This document shows, one piece after another, positions 7,140 through 14,654 of a DNA stretch of 15,138 nt; position 1 is the first letter of the stretch, and each line of letters begins with the position of its first letter. The notes below the pieces were generated by a model. The model was not told the origin of the DNA, searched no databases, and worked only from the letters and a program-made list of their open reading frames with translations. The stretch covers positions 1 through 15,138 of the forward strand of contig JAGAFM010000128.1 of assembly GCA_017612655.1 (NCBI GenBank). The letters are read 5' to 3'. Source of the DNA: Clostridia bacterium. Lineage in GTDB: Bacteria > Bacillota > Clostridia > Oscillospirales > CAG-272. The translations under genes were made by a program, and so were the position numbers.

Positions 7140-8423
7140 ATGAAAGTAATGGTGATCGGTGGCGGCGGAAGAGAACACGCCATTCTGAAGTCCCTGAAGC
7201 AGTCCCCTGAGATCGACACGCTTTACGCTCTTCCGGGCAATGCCGGTATCGAAGCCTCGGGAGATGCGGTCTGCGTTCCGGTCGGAGCAAAAGACATCCC
7301 GGGTGCAGTCGCGTTTGCCAGAGAAAACGGAATCGGATTCGCGGTTGTCGCTCCGGACGATCCGCTTGTGCTGGGAATGGTTGACGCGCTGGAAGAAGCA
7401 GGCATTCCCTGTTTCGGCCCCAGGGCAAACGCCGCCATCATCGAGGGAAGCAAGGTGTTCTCGAAATCCCTCATGAAAAAGTACGGAATCCCCACCGCTT
7501 CCTACGAGGTCTTCCGGTCTCCGGAATCTGCCCTCGAATATGCGGAGACCTGTCCGCTCCCCATTGTAGTCAAAGCGGACGGACTGGCTCTTGGGAAGGG
7601 CGTGCTGATCTGCGAAACCAGAGAAGCGGCTCGGGAAGCCATTCACTCCATCATGGAGGAAAAGGTGTTCGGAACGAGCGGCAATGCGATCGTCATGGAA
7701 GAATTCCTGACCGGTCCGGAAGTCTCCGTGCTGGCCTTTACCGACGGGGTCTGCATCAAGCCGATGGTTTCCTCCATGGATCATAAACGCGCACTGGACG
7801 GAGACCGTGGACTGAATACGGGAGGAATGGGAACCATCGCTCCGAACCCGTATTACACCGCAGAGATCGCAGCAATCTGCCGGAAGACCATTTTCGAGCC
7901 GACCATCCGGGCCATGCAGGCGGAAGGCAGACCCTTTCAGGGGTGTCTGTATTTCGGACTGATGCTGACTCCGGACGGACCGAAGGTAATCGAATACAAC
8001 TGCAGATTCGGCGATCCGGAAACCCAGGTGGTTCTTCCCCTGCTTAAATCAGACCTGTTCTCCGTGATGAAAGCGGTTCGTTTCGGAACCCTGGCGGAAA
8101 CAGACGTCTCTTTCTCCGCAGACTGCTCCTGCTGCGTCATCTGTGCATCGGAGGGATATCCGAAGCACTATGAAACCGGATTCCCACTGATCCTTCCGAG
8201 TACCGAGGCGCCGGATGCCGTCTACGTGTCTGGCGCAAAACGCTCGCCTGACGGGACACTTATCACAGGAGGCGGACGCGTCGTCGGTGCCGTCTCTGTC
8301 CGTCCCACTCTGCAGGAAGCCGTCGACGCTGCATATCGGGTTGCGGACGCCGTTTCTTTCCAAAACAAATTCTGCAGAGGGGACATCGGCAAAAGAGCCC
8401 TGTCCTGTCTGAATTCGATCTGA
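7140..8423 (+). CDS. purD: Phosphoribosylamine--glycine ligase (GAR synthetase)
   Basis: The 427-aa length is typical for PurD, an ATP-grasp ligase joining phosphoribosylamine and glycine. MVIGGGGREHAI at the N-terminus is the PurD-specific nucleotide-like fold. KADGLALGKGV from K145 is the ATP-grasp lysine segment. DHKRALDGDRGLNTGGMG and YNCRFGDPETQVVLP (around 286-300, with N287, D292 and E294) carry the substrate and metal ligands. All appear intact. It consumes the unstable phosphoribosylamine expected from the PurF-like protein. The stop overlaps the AAAGGA that serves purL, so the two are translated close together. Confidence 0.97.
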   Translation: MKVMVIGGGGREHAILKSLKQSPEIDTLYALPGNAGIEASGDAVCVPVGAKDIPGAVAFARENGIGFAVVAPDDPLVLGMVDALEEAGIPCFGPRANAAIIEGSKVFSKSLMKKYGIPTASYEVFRSPESALEYAETCPLPIVVKADGLALGKGVLICETREAAREAIHSIMEEKVFGTSGNAIVMEEFLTGPEVSVLAFTDGVCIKPMVSSMDHKRALDGDRGLNTGGMGTIAPNPYYTAEIAAICRKTIFEPTIRAMQAEGRPFQGCLYFGLMLTPDGPKVIEYNCRFGDPETQVVLPLLKSDLFSVMKAVRFGTLAETDVSFSADCSCCVICASEGYPKHYETGFPLILPSTEAPDAVYVSGAKRSPDGTLITGGGRVVGAVSVRPTLQEAVDAAYRVADAVSFQNKFCRGDIGKRALSCLNSI

Positions 8424-8435
8424 AAGGATTTCCTT

Positions 8436-11400
8436 ATGGTTTTCAGAGTCTTTGTGGAAAAAAAGCCGGGTCTGGACCAGGAAGCGAAGGCCCTGCTCTC
8501 CGATCTTAAGAATCTCCCCGGGACGGAAACGCTCTCGGGACTCCGCCTTTTCAACCGGTACGACGTGGAGTCCATCACAGAGGAACTGTTTGCGTTATCC
8601 GTGCGGACCGTTTTTTCGGAACCGCAGCTGGACTGTGTCACCAAATCTCTTCCGGAAATCCCCGGTTCACGGGTCCTGGCTGTTGAGTATCTGCCCGGCC
8701 AGTTCGATCAGCGCGCAGATTCCGCGGAACAGTGCATTCAGATTCTTTCACAGGGCGACAGGCCGAACGTTCGTTCGGCAAAGGTTTACGTCTTCATCGG
8801 CGCTCTGTCCGAACAGACATGGGAAACGATCCGTTCTTATGTCATTAACCCCGTTGAAGCCCGGGAGGCTTCCCTGGAAAAGCCGTTGACGCTCCGGGCA
8901 GAATACACTCTGCCTCAAACCGTGGAAACACTGAACGGGTTCCTTTCCGCCGGGGAAGAAGAACTCTCCTCCTTCCTGAAGGAGAAGGGGTTCGCCATGG
9001 ATCTGGCGGACATGAAATTCTGCCAGGCATATTTCAGAGACGAAGAAAAACGGGATCCCACGATCACCGAGATCCGGGTTTTGGACACTTACTGGTCCGA
9101 CCACTGCCGACATACAACCTTCCTGACCGCGATCGATTCTGTCCGTTTCGAGGATACCGTCCTTCAGGATGCCTATGAGTCCTACCTGAAGGCTCGACGG
9201 GAATTAAACCGGACCAAACCGCAAACCCTGATGGATCTTGGCACCATTGCCGCAAAGATTCTGAAAAAAGAAGGCCGTCTGGAAGGACTGGATGAATCCG
9301 AAGAAATCAATGCCTGCACCGTAAAGATTAAAGTCTCGGTCGACGAAAAGGAAGAAGACTGGCTCCTTCTCTTCAAAAACGAGACCCATAACCATCCTAC
9401 GGAGATTGAACCGTTCGGAGGAGCCGCCACCTGTATCGGCGGTGCAATCCGGGATCCCCTTTCCGGCCGTTCCTATGTATTTGCGGCCATGAGAGTGACG
9501 GGAGCCGCCGATCCCACGGTTCCGCTTTCTGAAACCATTCCCGGAAAACTGCCTCAAAAGAAAATCGTCACCACTGCCGCGGCAGGCTATTCCTCCTACG
9601 GCAATCAGATCGGACTCGCAACCGGTATGGTTGACGAACTGTATCACCCCGGATATGCGGCAAAACGGATGGAAATCGGCGCCGTCATCGCCGCGGCACC
9701 CGCGAAAAACGTTCGCAGAGAACGTCCCTCCCCCGGTGATGTTGTCATCCTTCTGGGCGGAAGAACCGGAAGGGACGGCTGCGGGGGGGCAACCGGTTCC
9801 TCCAAATCCCATACAACAGAATCTCTGACAACCTGCGGAGCAGAGGTTCAAAAGGGAAACGCCCCTGAGGAACGCAAACTGCAGCGGCTCTTCCGGAGAA
9901 CCGACGCCTGCCGTCTCATCAAGCGGTGCAACGATTTCGGCGCAGGCGGCGTTTCGGTCGCCGTCGGGGAGCTTGCGGACGGCCTGGATATCAATCTCAA
10001 CGCCGTTCCAAAAAAGTACGAGGGTCTGGACGGGACGGAACTGGCTATCTCAGAATCTCAGGAAAGAATGGCCGTTGTGGTCGCCTCGGAAGATGCGGAC
10101 CTGTTTCGTGCCATCGCTGATGAAGAGAACCTGGAGACTGCCATCATCGCGACCGTTACGGAAACGCCCCGCCTCCGGATGTCCTGGAACGGAACGACCA
10201 TCGTCGACCTCTCCCGGCGCTTTCTGGACACCAACGGGGCCGAAAAGCACGTACCGCTGATTGCCCCTTCTAGAATCCGTCCCTGGAACCGGCCTGTTCC
10301 CTCCTCGTTCCGGAAAGGAATCCTTTCCCTTTCCGAAGAACTGAATGTCTGTTCCAAGCAGGGCCTCTCGGAGCGCTTTGACTCCACCATCGGAGCGGGA
10401 ACCGTCCTGATGCCCTTCGGTGGGAAGAAACAGAAAACACCGATTCAGACGATGGTTCACTTGATTCCTGTCGAGAACGGACACACGGACAGCTGTTCCT
10501 TTATGGCCTGGGGTTACAACCCCATGATAGCCGAAAATAGCCCGTTCCATTCCGCATACCTCGCGGTTGTAGAGTCAATTGCCAAGCTGATCGCTGCAGG
10601 TGCGGACCGGAATGAGATCTATCTCTCGTTTCAGGAATACTTTGAAAAGCCGGGTCAGGATCCCACACGCTGGGGACAGCCCCTTGCCGCTCTTCTCGGT
10701 GCTTTCCGAGCCCAAAACGATCTTGGGGTTGCCGCTATCGGCGGAAAAGACAGCATGTCCGGGACGTTTGAACAACTGGACGTTCCGCCGACCCTCGTCT
10801 CGTTTGCCGTAACGACAGGAACCGTTTCAGATGTTGTGACCAACGACTTCAAGGAAGCAGGACACAGACTGGCGCTTCTCGAGCCGGATTACGACAAAGA
10901 CGGACTCCCCGTCAAGGATTCGCTTCTGTCGTTGTTTGACCGGATCACCTCGCTTGCCCGTTCCGGCCGGATCAAAGCTGCATACACGCCCGGGTTCGGC
11001 GGTGTCGCGGAAGCCCTCCTGAAAATGTCCCTCGGAAACGGAATCGGGGTATCTCTGGAAGATTCTCTCTCTCTGGAAACGCTGTTCGGCTACCGCTACG
11101 GCGCGTTCGTGCTGGAGCTGACAGAAGGATGCGAGGAGGGGACGACGCTCGGGAAAACGATTTCGGAGGAAAAAATACAGTTCCGCTCGGAATCCGTTTC
11201 TCTCGAAGAACTCAAGGAACGGTACGAAGCAAGGCTCGCATCGGTTTATCCCATGGATCCCGGGCAGGGCAAGAAACCGCTTCCCGCTTTTTCCAGCCCT
11301 GAAAAAACCTTTGCCCGTCCGGCCGGCATCTCTTCCATTGCAAAGCCGAGAGTTCTCATCCCGGTCTTCCCGGGAACCAACTGTGAATACGACACTGCCA

Positions 11401-12140
11401 AGGCGTTTCTGGATGCGGGAGCAACCCCGGAAATATTTGTCATTCGAAATCTGACCCGCAAAGACATTGCAGACAGTGTCTCCCTGTTCTCCGAGAAAAT
11501 CCGAAACTCTCAGATTGTTTTTCTCCCCGGCGGCTTCTCCGGAGGGGATGAGCCTGACGGATCGGGCAAGTTTATTACCGCCTTCTTCCGGGCAGCTCCC
11601 GTGCGCGACGCGGTCACGGACCTGCTGGAAAACAGGGTGGGATTGATGGCAGGCATCTGCAACGGCTTCCAGGCTCTGATCAAACTGGGACTCGTCCCTT
11701 ACGGCAGAATCACCGATACGGACGAAAGCAGTCCGACACTCACATTTAATACCATTGGCCGCCACCAGTCCAGACTGGTTCGAACCAGAATCTGTTCCAT
11801 CAAATCCCCGTGGCTCGCCGAAACCAGAGTGGGAGACATCGTCACTGTTCCCATTTCCCACGGGGAAGGCCGTTTCCTTGCAGCGGAGACAACGGTGCTG
11901 GCTCTCGCGAAAAACGGTCAGATCGCTACCCAGTATGTGGACGATACGGGCTCGCCGACCACGGAAATCTCCTTTAACCCGAACAACAGCATCTATGCCG
12001 TGGAAGGGATCACCTCTCCAGACGGGCGCGTACTCGGCAAAATGGGACACAGTGAGCGCACCGGATCCGGGCTGTACCGAAATGTGCCCGGCAATTACGA
12101 CATCGGATTGTTCCGCGCTGCGGTTCTCTATTATCAATAA
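8436..12140 (+). CDS. purL: Phosphoribosylformylglycinamidine synthase, single-chain long form
   Basis: This 1234-aa protein is the fused long form of PurL, which converts FGAR and glutamine to FGAM with ATP. A PurS-like N-terminal part is followed by the synthetase core, with WSDHCRH at 220-226 and NETHNHPTEIEPFGGAATC from N315. A second superfamily repeat is in the middle (AAIGGKDSMSGTF). The C-terminal class I glutamine amidotransferase begins with VLIPVFPGTNCEYDTAKAF. Its catalytic Cys is C1075 in GICNGFQAL, and His and Glu are H1142 and E1144 in SHGEGRF. The triad is intact, unlike the glutaminase of the PurF-like protein. The size and style match the Clostridia-type long PurL, a little shorter than the ~1300-aa proteobacterial one. 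It explains why no purQ or purS is present. AAAGGA precedes the ATG at a normal distance. Confidence 0.97.
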   Translation: MVFRVFVEKKPGLDQEAKALLSDLKNLPGTETLSGLRLFNRYDVESITEELFALSVRTVFSEPQLDCVTKSLPEIPGSRVLAVEYLPGQFDQRADSAEQCIQILSQGDRPNVRSAKVYVFIGALSEQTWETIRSYVINPVEAREASLEKPLTLRAEYTLPQTVETLNGFLSAGEEELSSFLKEKGFAMDLADMKFCQAYFRDEEKRDPTITEIRVLDTYWSDHCRHTTFLTAIDSVRFEDTVLQDAYESYLKARRELNRTKPQTLMDLGTIAAKILKKEGRLEGLDESEEINACTVKIKVSVDEKEEDWLLLFKNETHNHPTEIEPFGGAATCIGGAIRDPLSGRSYVFAAMRVTGAADPTVPLSETIPGKLPQKKIVTTAAAGYSSYGNQIGLATGMVDELYHPGYAAKRMEIGAVIAAAPAKNVRRERPSPGDVVILLGGRTGRDGCGGATGSSKSHTTESLTTCGAEVQKGNAPEERKLQRLFRRTDACRLIKRCNDFGAGGVSVAVGELADGLDINLNAVPKKYEGLDGTELAISESQERMAVVVASEDADLFRAIADEENLETAIIATVTETPRLRMSWNGTTIVDLSRRFLDTNGAEKHVPLIAPSRIRPWNRPVPSSFRKGILSLSEELNVCSKQGLSERFDSTIGAGTVLMPFGGKKQKTPIQTMVHLIPVENGHTDSCSFMAWGYNPMIAENSPFHSAYLAVVESIAKLIAAGADRNEIYLSFQEYFEKPGQDPTRWGQPLAALLGAFRAQNDLGVAAIGGKDSMSGTFEQLDVPPTLVSFAVTTGTVSDVVTNDFKEAGHRLALLEPDYDKDGLPVKDSLLSLFDRITSLARSGRIKAAYTPGFGGVAEALLKMSLGNGIGVSLEDSLSLETLFGYRYGAFVLELTEGCEEGTTLGKTISEEKIQFRSESVSLEELKERYEARLASVYPMDPGQGKKPLPAFSSPEKTFARPAGISSIAKPRVLIPVFPGTNCEYDTAKAFLDAGATPEIFVIRNLTRKDIADSVSLFSEKIRNSQIVFLPGGFSGGDEPDGSGKFITAFFRAAPVRDAVTDLLENRVGLMAGICNGFQALIKLGLVPYGRITDTDESSPTLTFNTIGRHQSRLVRTRICSIKSPWLAETRVGDIVTVPISHGEGRFLAAETTVLALAKNGQIATQYVDDTGSPTTEISFNPNNSIYAVEGITSPDGRVLGKMGHSERTGSGLYRNVPGNYDIGLFRAAVLYYQ

Positions 12141-12163
12141 TCATTCAGAAAGGAATCAAAGAC

Positions 12164-13834
12164 ATGACGGATATCGAAATTGCTCAGTCTATCCAGCTGA
12201 AACCAATCACCGAGGTAGCAAAAACCGCGGGCATCGATGAAGAGTACCTGGAGCAGTACGGGAAGTACAAGGCAAAGGTGGACTACGCTCTTCTGAAAAA
12301 GAGCGAAGCATCCGAGAAAAACGGGAAACTGATTCTGGTTACCGCAATCACACCGACCCCCGCAGGCGAGGGAAAAACCACCACAACGATCGGGCTCGCA
12401 GACGGATTGAGAAAGATCGGGAAAAAATCCATCGTCGCGCTCAGAGAGCCGTCACTCGGTCCGGTCTTCGGCGTCAAAGGGGGCGCCGCAGGAGGCGGTT
12501 ATTCGCAGGTCGTTCCCATGGAAGACATCAATCTTCATTTCACGGGAGACTTCCATGCGATCGGCGCCGCAAACAATCTGCTCGCCGCCATGCTGGATAA
12601 CCACATTCAGCAGGGGAACGCGCTTGGGATTGATCCCAGAAGAATTACCTGGAAACGCTGCGTGGATATGAATGACCGTCAGCTTCGTTTTCTCGTGGAC
12701 GGTCTGGGCGGAAAGGCAAACGGAGTTCCGCGGGAAGACGGATTCGACATTACCGTCGCATCGGAAATCATGGCGGTCTTCTGCCTGTCCTCCTCCATCA
12801 CGGATCTGAAGGAACGCCTGGGACGCATGGTCGTCGGGTATACCTATGATGACAAACCCGTAACAGCAGGGGATCTCCACGCGGTGGGAGCAATGGCCGC
12901 CCTCCTCAAAGACGCCCTGAAACCCAATCTGGTCCAGACGTTGGAAGGAACCCCCGCAATCGTCCACGGCGGACCCTTCGCGAATATCGCACACGGATGC
13001 AACTCCGTTCTGGCAACAAAAATGGCCATGAAACTCGGAGAATACGCCGTCACGGAGGCCGGATTCGGCGCCGATCTCGGAGCAGAGAAATTCCTCGACA
13101 TTAAGTGCCGGATGGCGGGACTTCGTCCGGATGCGGTTGTAGTTGTCGGAACGGTCCGCGCTCTGAAATTACACGGAGGTGCGGACAAAAAAGCGCTTGG
13201 ATCTGAGAACCTGGAAGCGCTGGAAAAAGGTCTCCCCAACCTTCTCCGCCATGTCTCCAACATGACAGAAGTCTATCACCTGCCGTGCGTTGTCGCTATC
13301 AATCGATTCCCGACCGACAGCGATGCCGAAATCGATCTTGTCATGAAAAAGTGCCGGGAACTCGGCGTCAATGCCATCCTGTCAACGGTTTGGGCAGAAG
13401 GGGGAAAAGGCGGAATTGCCCTAGCGGAAGAAGTCGTCCGTCTCTGCGAAAAAGAGAATCATTTCACCTTCAGTTATGATTGTGATCTTTCCCTTTCGGA
13501 AAAAATCGAAACAGTTGTCAAAAGGGTTTATCACGGCGAGGGCGTTTCCATTCTCCCCGCAGCTCAGAAAGAGCTCGATCGCCTTACCACACTCGGATTC
13601 GGCTCATGCCCGGTCTGCATGGCAAAAACACAGTACTCCTTCTCGGATGACCCGAGCAAACTCGGGGCTCCGGATCATTTTACCGTCACGGTAAAAAGCG
13701 TGAGGGTTTCTGCCGGCGCCGGTTTTGTTGTCGTACTGACCGGTGACATCATGACGATGCCCGGTTTGCCCAAGATTCCCGCAGCGGAAAAGATCGACGT
13801 CGACGATAACGGAGTCATTTCCGGGCTGTTCTAA
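12164..13834 (+). CDS. fhs: Formate--tetrahydrofolate ligase
   Basis: The 556-aa length is standard for this ligase, which makes 10-formyl-THF from formate, THF and ATP. The P-loop TPTPAGEGKTTTT is at 63-75. KGGAAGGGYSQVVPMEDINL, the family-typical HFTGDFHAIGAANNLLAA and the VVVGTVRALKLHGG stretch follow. CPVCMAKTQYSFSDDP and the C-terminal GFVVVLTGDIMTMPGLPKIP are also hallmarks. AAAGGA lies in front of the ATG, 23 nt after purL, so it is the last gene of the operon. Its product feeds PurN and the AICAR formyltransferase encoded upstream. The gene is also used in acetogenesis and formate assimilation, so its presence here does not prove a Wood-Ljungdahl pathway. Confidence 0.98.
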   Translation: MTDIEIAQSIQLKPITEVAKTAGIDEEYLEQYGKYKAKVDYALLKKSEASEKNGKLILVTAITPTPAGEGKTTTTIGLADGLRKIGKKSIVALREPSLGPVFGVKGGAAGGGYSQVVPMEDINLHFTGDFHAIGAANNLLAAMLDNHIQQGNALGIDPRRITWKRCVDMNDRQLRFLVDGLGGKANGVPREDGFDITVASEIMAVFCLSSSITDLKERLGRMVVGYTYDDKPVTAGDLHAVGAMAALLKDALKPNLVQTLEGTPAIVHGGPFANIAHGCNSVLATKMAMKLGEYAVTEAGFGADLGAEKFLDIKCRMAGLRPDAVVVVGTVRALKLHGGADKKALGSENLEALEKGLPNLLRHVSNMTEVYHLPCVVAINRFPTDSDAEIDLVMKKCRELGVNAILSTVWAEGGKGGIALAEEVVRLCEKENHFTFSYDCDLSLSEKIETVVKRVYHGEGVSILPAAQKELDRLTTLGFGSCPVCMAKTQYSFSDDPSKLGAPDHFTVTVKSVRVSAGAGFVVVLTGDIMTMPGLPKIPAAEKIDVDDNGVISGLF

Positions 13835-13856
13835 TCCTTCGTTCGGATGAAATGAA

Positions 13857-13898
13857 ATCGTGCCGTTTTTCTGCCACAGGGCGGAAAGACGGCACGAT
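13857..13898 (+). terminator. Very strong 19-bp hairpin after fhs
   Basis: Bases 13857-13875 pair with 13880-13898 over 19 continuous pairs (two G-U) with an ACAG loop. It lies 22 nt after the fhs stop, where the operon terminator is expected. There is no U-tract directly after it on either strand, so it may act as an mRNA 3'-stabilising or RNase III-cut structure, or as a non-canonical terminator. A T-rich stretch starts about 22 nt further on. Confidence 0.65.
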
Positions 13899-13945
13899 GT
13901 CCAGATAGTATCGTGTTATGTTTTCTTCTTTTTTCATTCATTTTT
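13893..13945 (+). terminator. Alternative hairpin followed by a U-rich tract
   Basis: CACGAT (13893-13898), the outer end of the 3' arm of the preceding hairpin, also matches ATCGTG (13910-13915). The second pairing is followed by TTATGTTTTCTTCTTTTTT, a better terminator tail. The two structures compete for the same six bases. The most likely reading is a compound operon terminator; the 6-bp stem is short. Confidence 0.45.
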
Positions 13946-13954
13946 AAAAAAGCT

Positions 13955-13984
13955 CTTCCATTTGGAACAATCCTGTGGTATACT
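13955..13984 (+). promoter_or_regulatory. Extended -10 promoter upstream of the tRNA region
   Basis: TATACT at 13979-13984 is preceded by TGG, forming an extended -10 element. The -35 region around 13955-13961 is a poor match; TTGGAA at 13962 is too close (11 nt). Transcription would start near 13991. This is the best promoter candidate between fhs and the tRNA gene, and the TGTGGTATACTAAAG context looks like promoters of stable RNA genes in Bacillota. It lies about 290 nt before the tRNA, which is far. Confidence 0.55.
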
Positions 13985-14137
13985 AAAGCGGTTCGAACGG
14001 CAGGGGTGTTCCCCGCCCTTCTTCGATAGGTTCCCTAAAGCTTTCTGCTCCTTCTTTCACCATCTTGTTTAGGCGTTTGTTTCGAATGAATGACCGGGGT
14101 GTGTTTCTTTTCTGTATCCTGCCTCATCCGTTTGCAT
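13985..14137 (+). other. Non-coding leader-like stretch without recognised gene
   Basis: No ORF with a ribosome binding site was found here. A hairpin can form near the predicted start: CGAA (13994) with TTCG (14022), GGC with GCC, and GGGG (14003) with CCCC (14011) around TGTT. The remainder is pyrimidine-rich. I do not recognise a known RNA family such as 6S, SRP, RNase P or tmRNA. It may be a transcribed leader that once served the tRNA fragment at 14138. Confidence 0.35.
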
Positions 14138-14159
14138 GGGCTTGTAGCTCAGTTGGGAG
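14138..14159 (+). pseudogene. 5' fragment of tRNA-Ala (duplicate)
   Basis: These 22 bases are identical to the first 22 bases of the intact tRNA-Ala at 14280, covering the acceptor 5' strand, bases 8-9 and most of the D arm. The sequence then diverges completely, and no anticodon arm, T arm or acceptor 3' strand follows. The bases just upstream are also partly alike (CATCCGTTTGCAT against CATACATTTGACAA). It is a broken tRNA copy, 142 bp upstream of the intact one. Confidence 0.85.
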
Positions 14160-14279
14160 CACGAAGGACATCCTTACACACCCCACAAAAATTTCGTCGC
14201 CGACACCGTTTCACGATGCCACCGACCCGCCGATAAAATCGGCACGCCAGACATCGCTAAAATTTCATACATTTGACAA
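14160..14279 (+). other. Spacer between tRNA fragment and intact tRNA
   Basis: This 120-bp segment carries no ORF. A perfect 6-bp hairpin, GCCGAT (14229-14234) with ATCGGC (14238-14243) around AAA, is the only structure seen. TTGACA at 14273-14278 abuts the tRNA and cannot serve it as a -35 box. No good promoter for the tRNA was found inside this spacer. Confidence 0.4.
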
Positions 14280-14355
14280 GGGCTTGTAGCTCAGTTGGGA
14301 GAGCGCCGCGTTCGCAACGCGGAGGTCATGGGTTCGAATCCCACCAGGTCCACCA
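14280..14355 (+). tRNA. tRNA-Ala, anticodon CGC
   Basis: The 76-nt sequence folds as a full cloverleaf with encoded CCA. The acceptor is GGGCTTG with CAGGTCC and includes the G3:U70 pair that marks alanine tRNAs. The D arm is GCTC/GAGC, the anticodon stem CCGCG/CGCGG with loop TTCGCAA, giving anticodon CGC (codon GCG). The T loop is TTCGAAT with stem ATGGG/CCCAC, leaving one A-C mismatch at 49-65. The discriminator is A. It is followed at once by a terminator. Confidence 0.96.
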
Positions 14356-14359
14356 ACGA

Positions 14360-14398
14360 ACGACCTGTAATTCGACTATAGAATTACAGGTTGTTTTC
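14360..14398 (+). terminator. Rho-independent terminator of tRNA-Ala
   Basis: Bases 14361-14372 pair with 14382-14393 (12 bp, one G-U) around a 9-nt loop, followed by TTTT. It starts 5 nt after the tRNA CCA end, so it ends the tRNA transcript. Confidence 0.9.
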
Positions 14399-14418
14399 TA
14401 AATAAGGAGAAGGCCATC

Positions 14419-14544
14419 ATGACGACTAAAAGGCAACATTTGATTTGGAGGGATTATCTGTCACCATGGACAGACAATCCTAATTCTACTAAACAAGTTT
14501 ATGCCGTGAAGAAAAGCGAGTTGAATTTGTACTGTAATTTGTAA
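14419..14544 (+). CDS. 41-aa ORF, N-terminal remnant-like, similar to QHY-type DUF4238 starts
   Basis: An ATG behind AAGGAGA (14404-14410, 8-nt gap) opens a 41-codon frame beginning MTTKRQHLIWRDYLSPWT. The KxQH(L/Y)xWRxYLxPW pattern resembles the N-terminus of DUF4238-like proteins (KxQHYVPxxYLxxF), which are full proteins of roughly 250-350 residues. Here the frame ends after SELNLYCNL, so this is probably a truncated gene whose remainder was lost. A short intact peptide is the alternative. DUF4238-like proteins are often found in accessory and defence-rich regions; their function is not established. It sits between the tRNA terminator and another hairpin, and its last 17 bases resemble a sequence repeated at 14895. 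Confidence 0.55.
   Translation: MTTKRQHLIWRDYLSPWTDNPNSTKQVYAVKKSELNLYCNL
14526..14542 (+). repeat. Imperfect direct repeat, copy 1
   Basis: TTTGTACTGTAATTTGT here matches TTTGTACTGTATTTGT at 14895-14910 except for one extra A. The copies are 369 bp apart and flank the MobC-like gene. Copy 1 lies exactly where the 41-codon ORF breaks off. Confidence 0.6.
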
Positions 14545-14550
14545 ATTTTT

Positions 14551-14586
14551 CGGGGTTATTGCCATTGACAATAACCCCGATTCATT
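14551..14586 (+). terminator. Perfect 11-bp hairpin after the 41-codon ORF
   Basis: CGGGGTTATTG (14551-14561) pairs exactly with CAATAACCCCG (14569-14579) around a CCATTGA loop. The + strand tail ATTCATT is only partly U-rich. It separates the + strand ORF from the convergent - strand gene and may terminate transcription from both sides. Confidence 0.7.
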
Positions 14587-14623
14587 ATGCTGTTTTTCGT
14601 TAAACTTTTCATTCTATTCTATG

Positions 14624-14654
14624 AGGTGCGGCTCTCCGCCGTTAAGGTGCGGCT
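14624..14654. repeat. 10-bp direct repeats around a GC-rich hairpin
   Basis: AGGTGCGGCT occurs at 14624-14633 and 14645-14654, 21 bp apart. Between them GCGG (14629-14632) can pair with CCGC (14636-14639). It lies at and just past the 3' end of the MobC-like gene. Repeats beside a mobilisation gene can belong to a transfer origin, but nothing here proves that. Confidence 0.35.

Noticed and set aside
10827..12137. 436-codon frame antisense to purL
   Set aside because: It is opposite a fully recognised gene, has no family resemblance and reflects the GC-biased codon use of purL.
14273..14278. TTGACA immediately before tRNA-Ala
   Set aside because: A -35 box one base before the mature tRNA would place the -10 inside the tRNA, so it cannot drive it.
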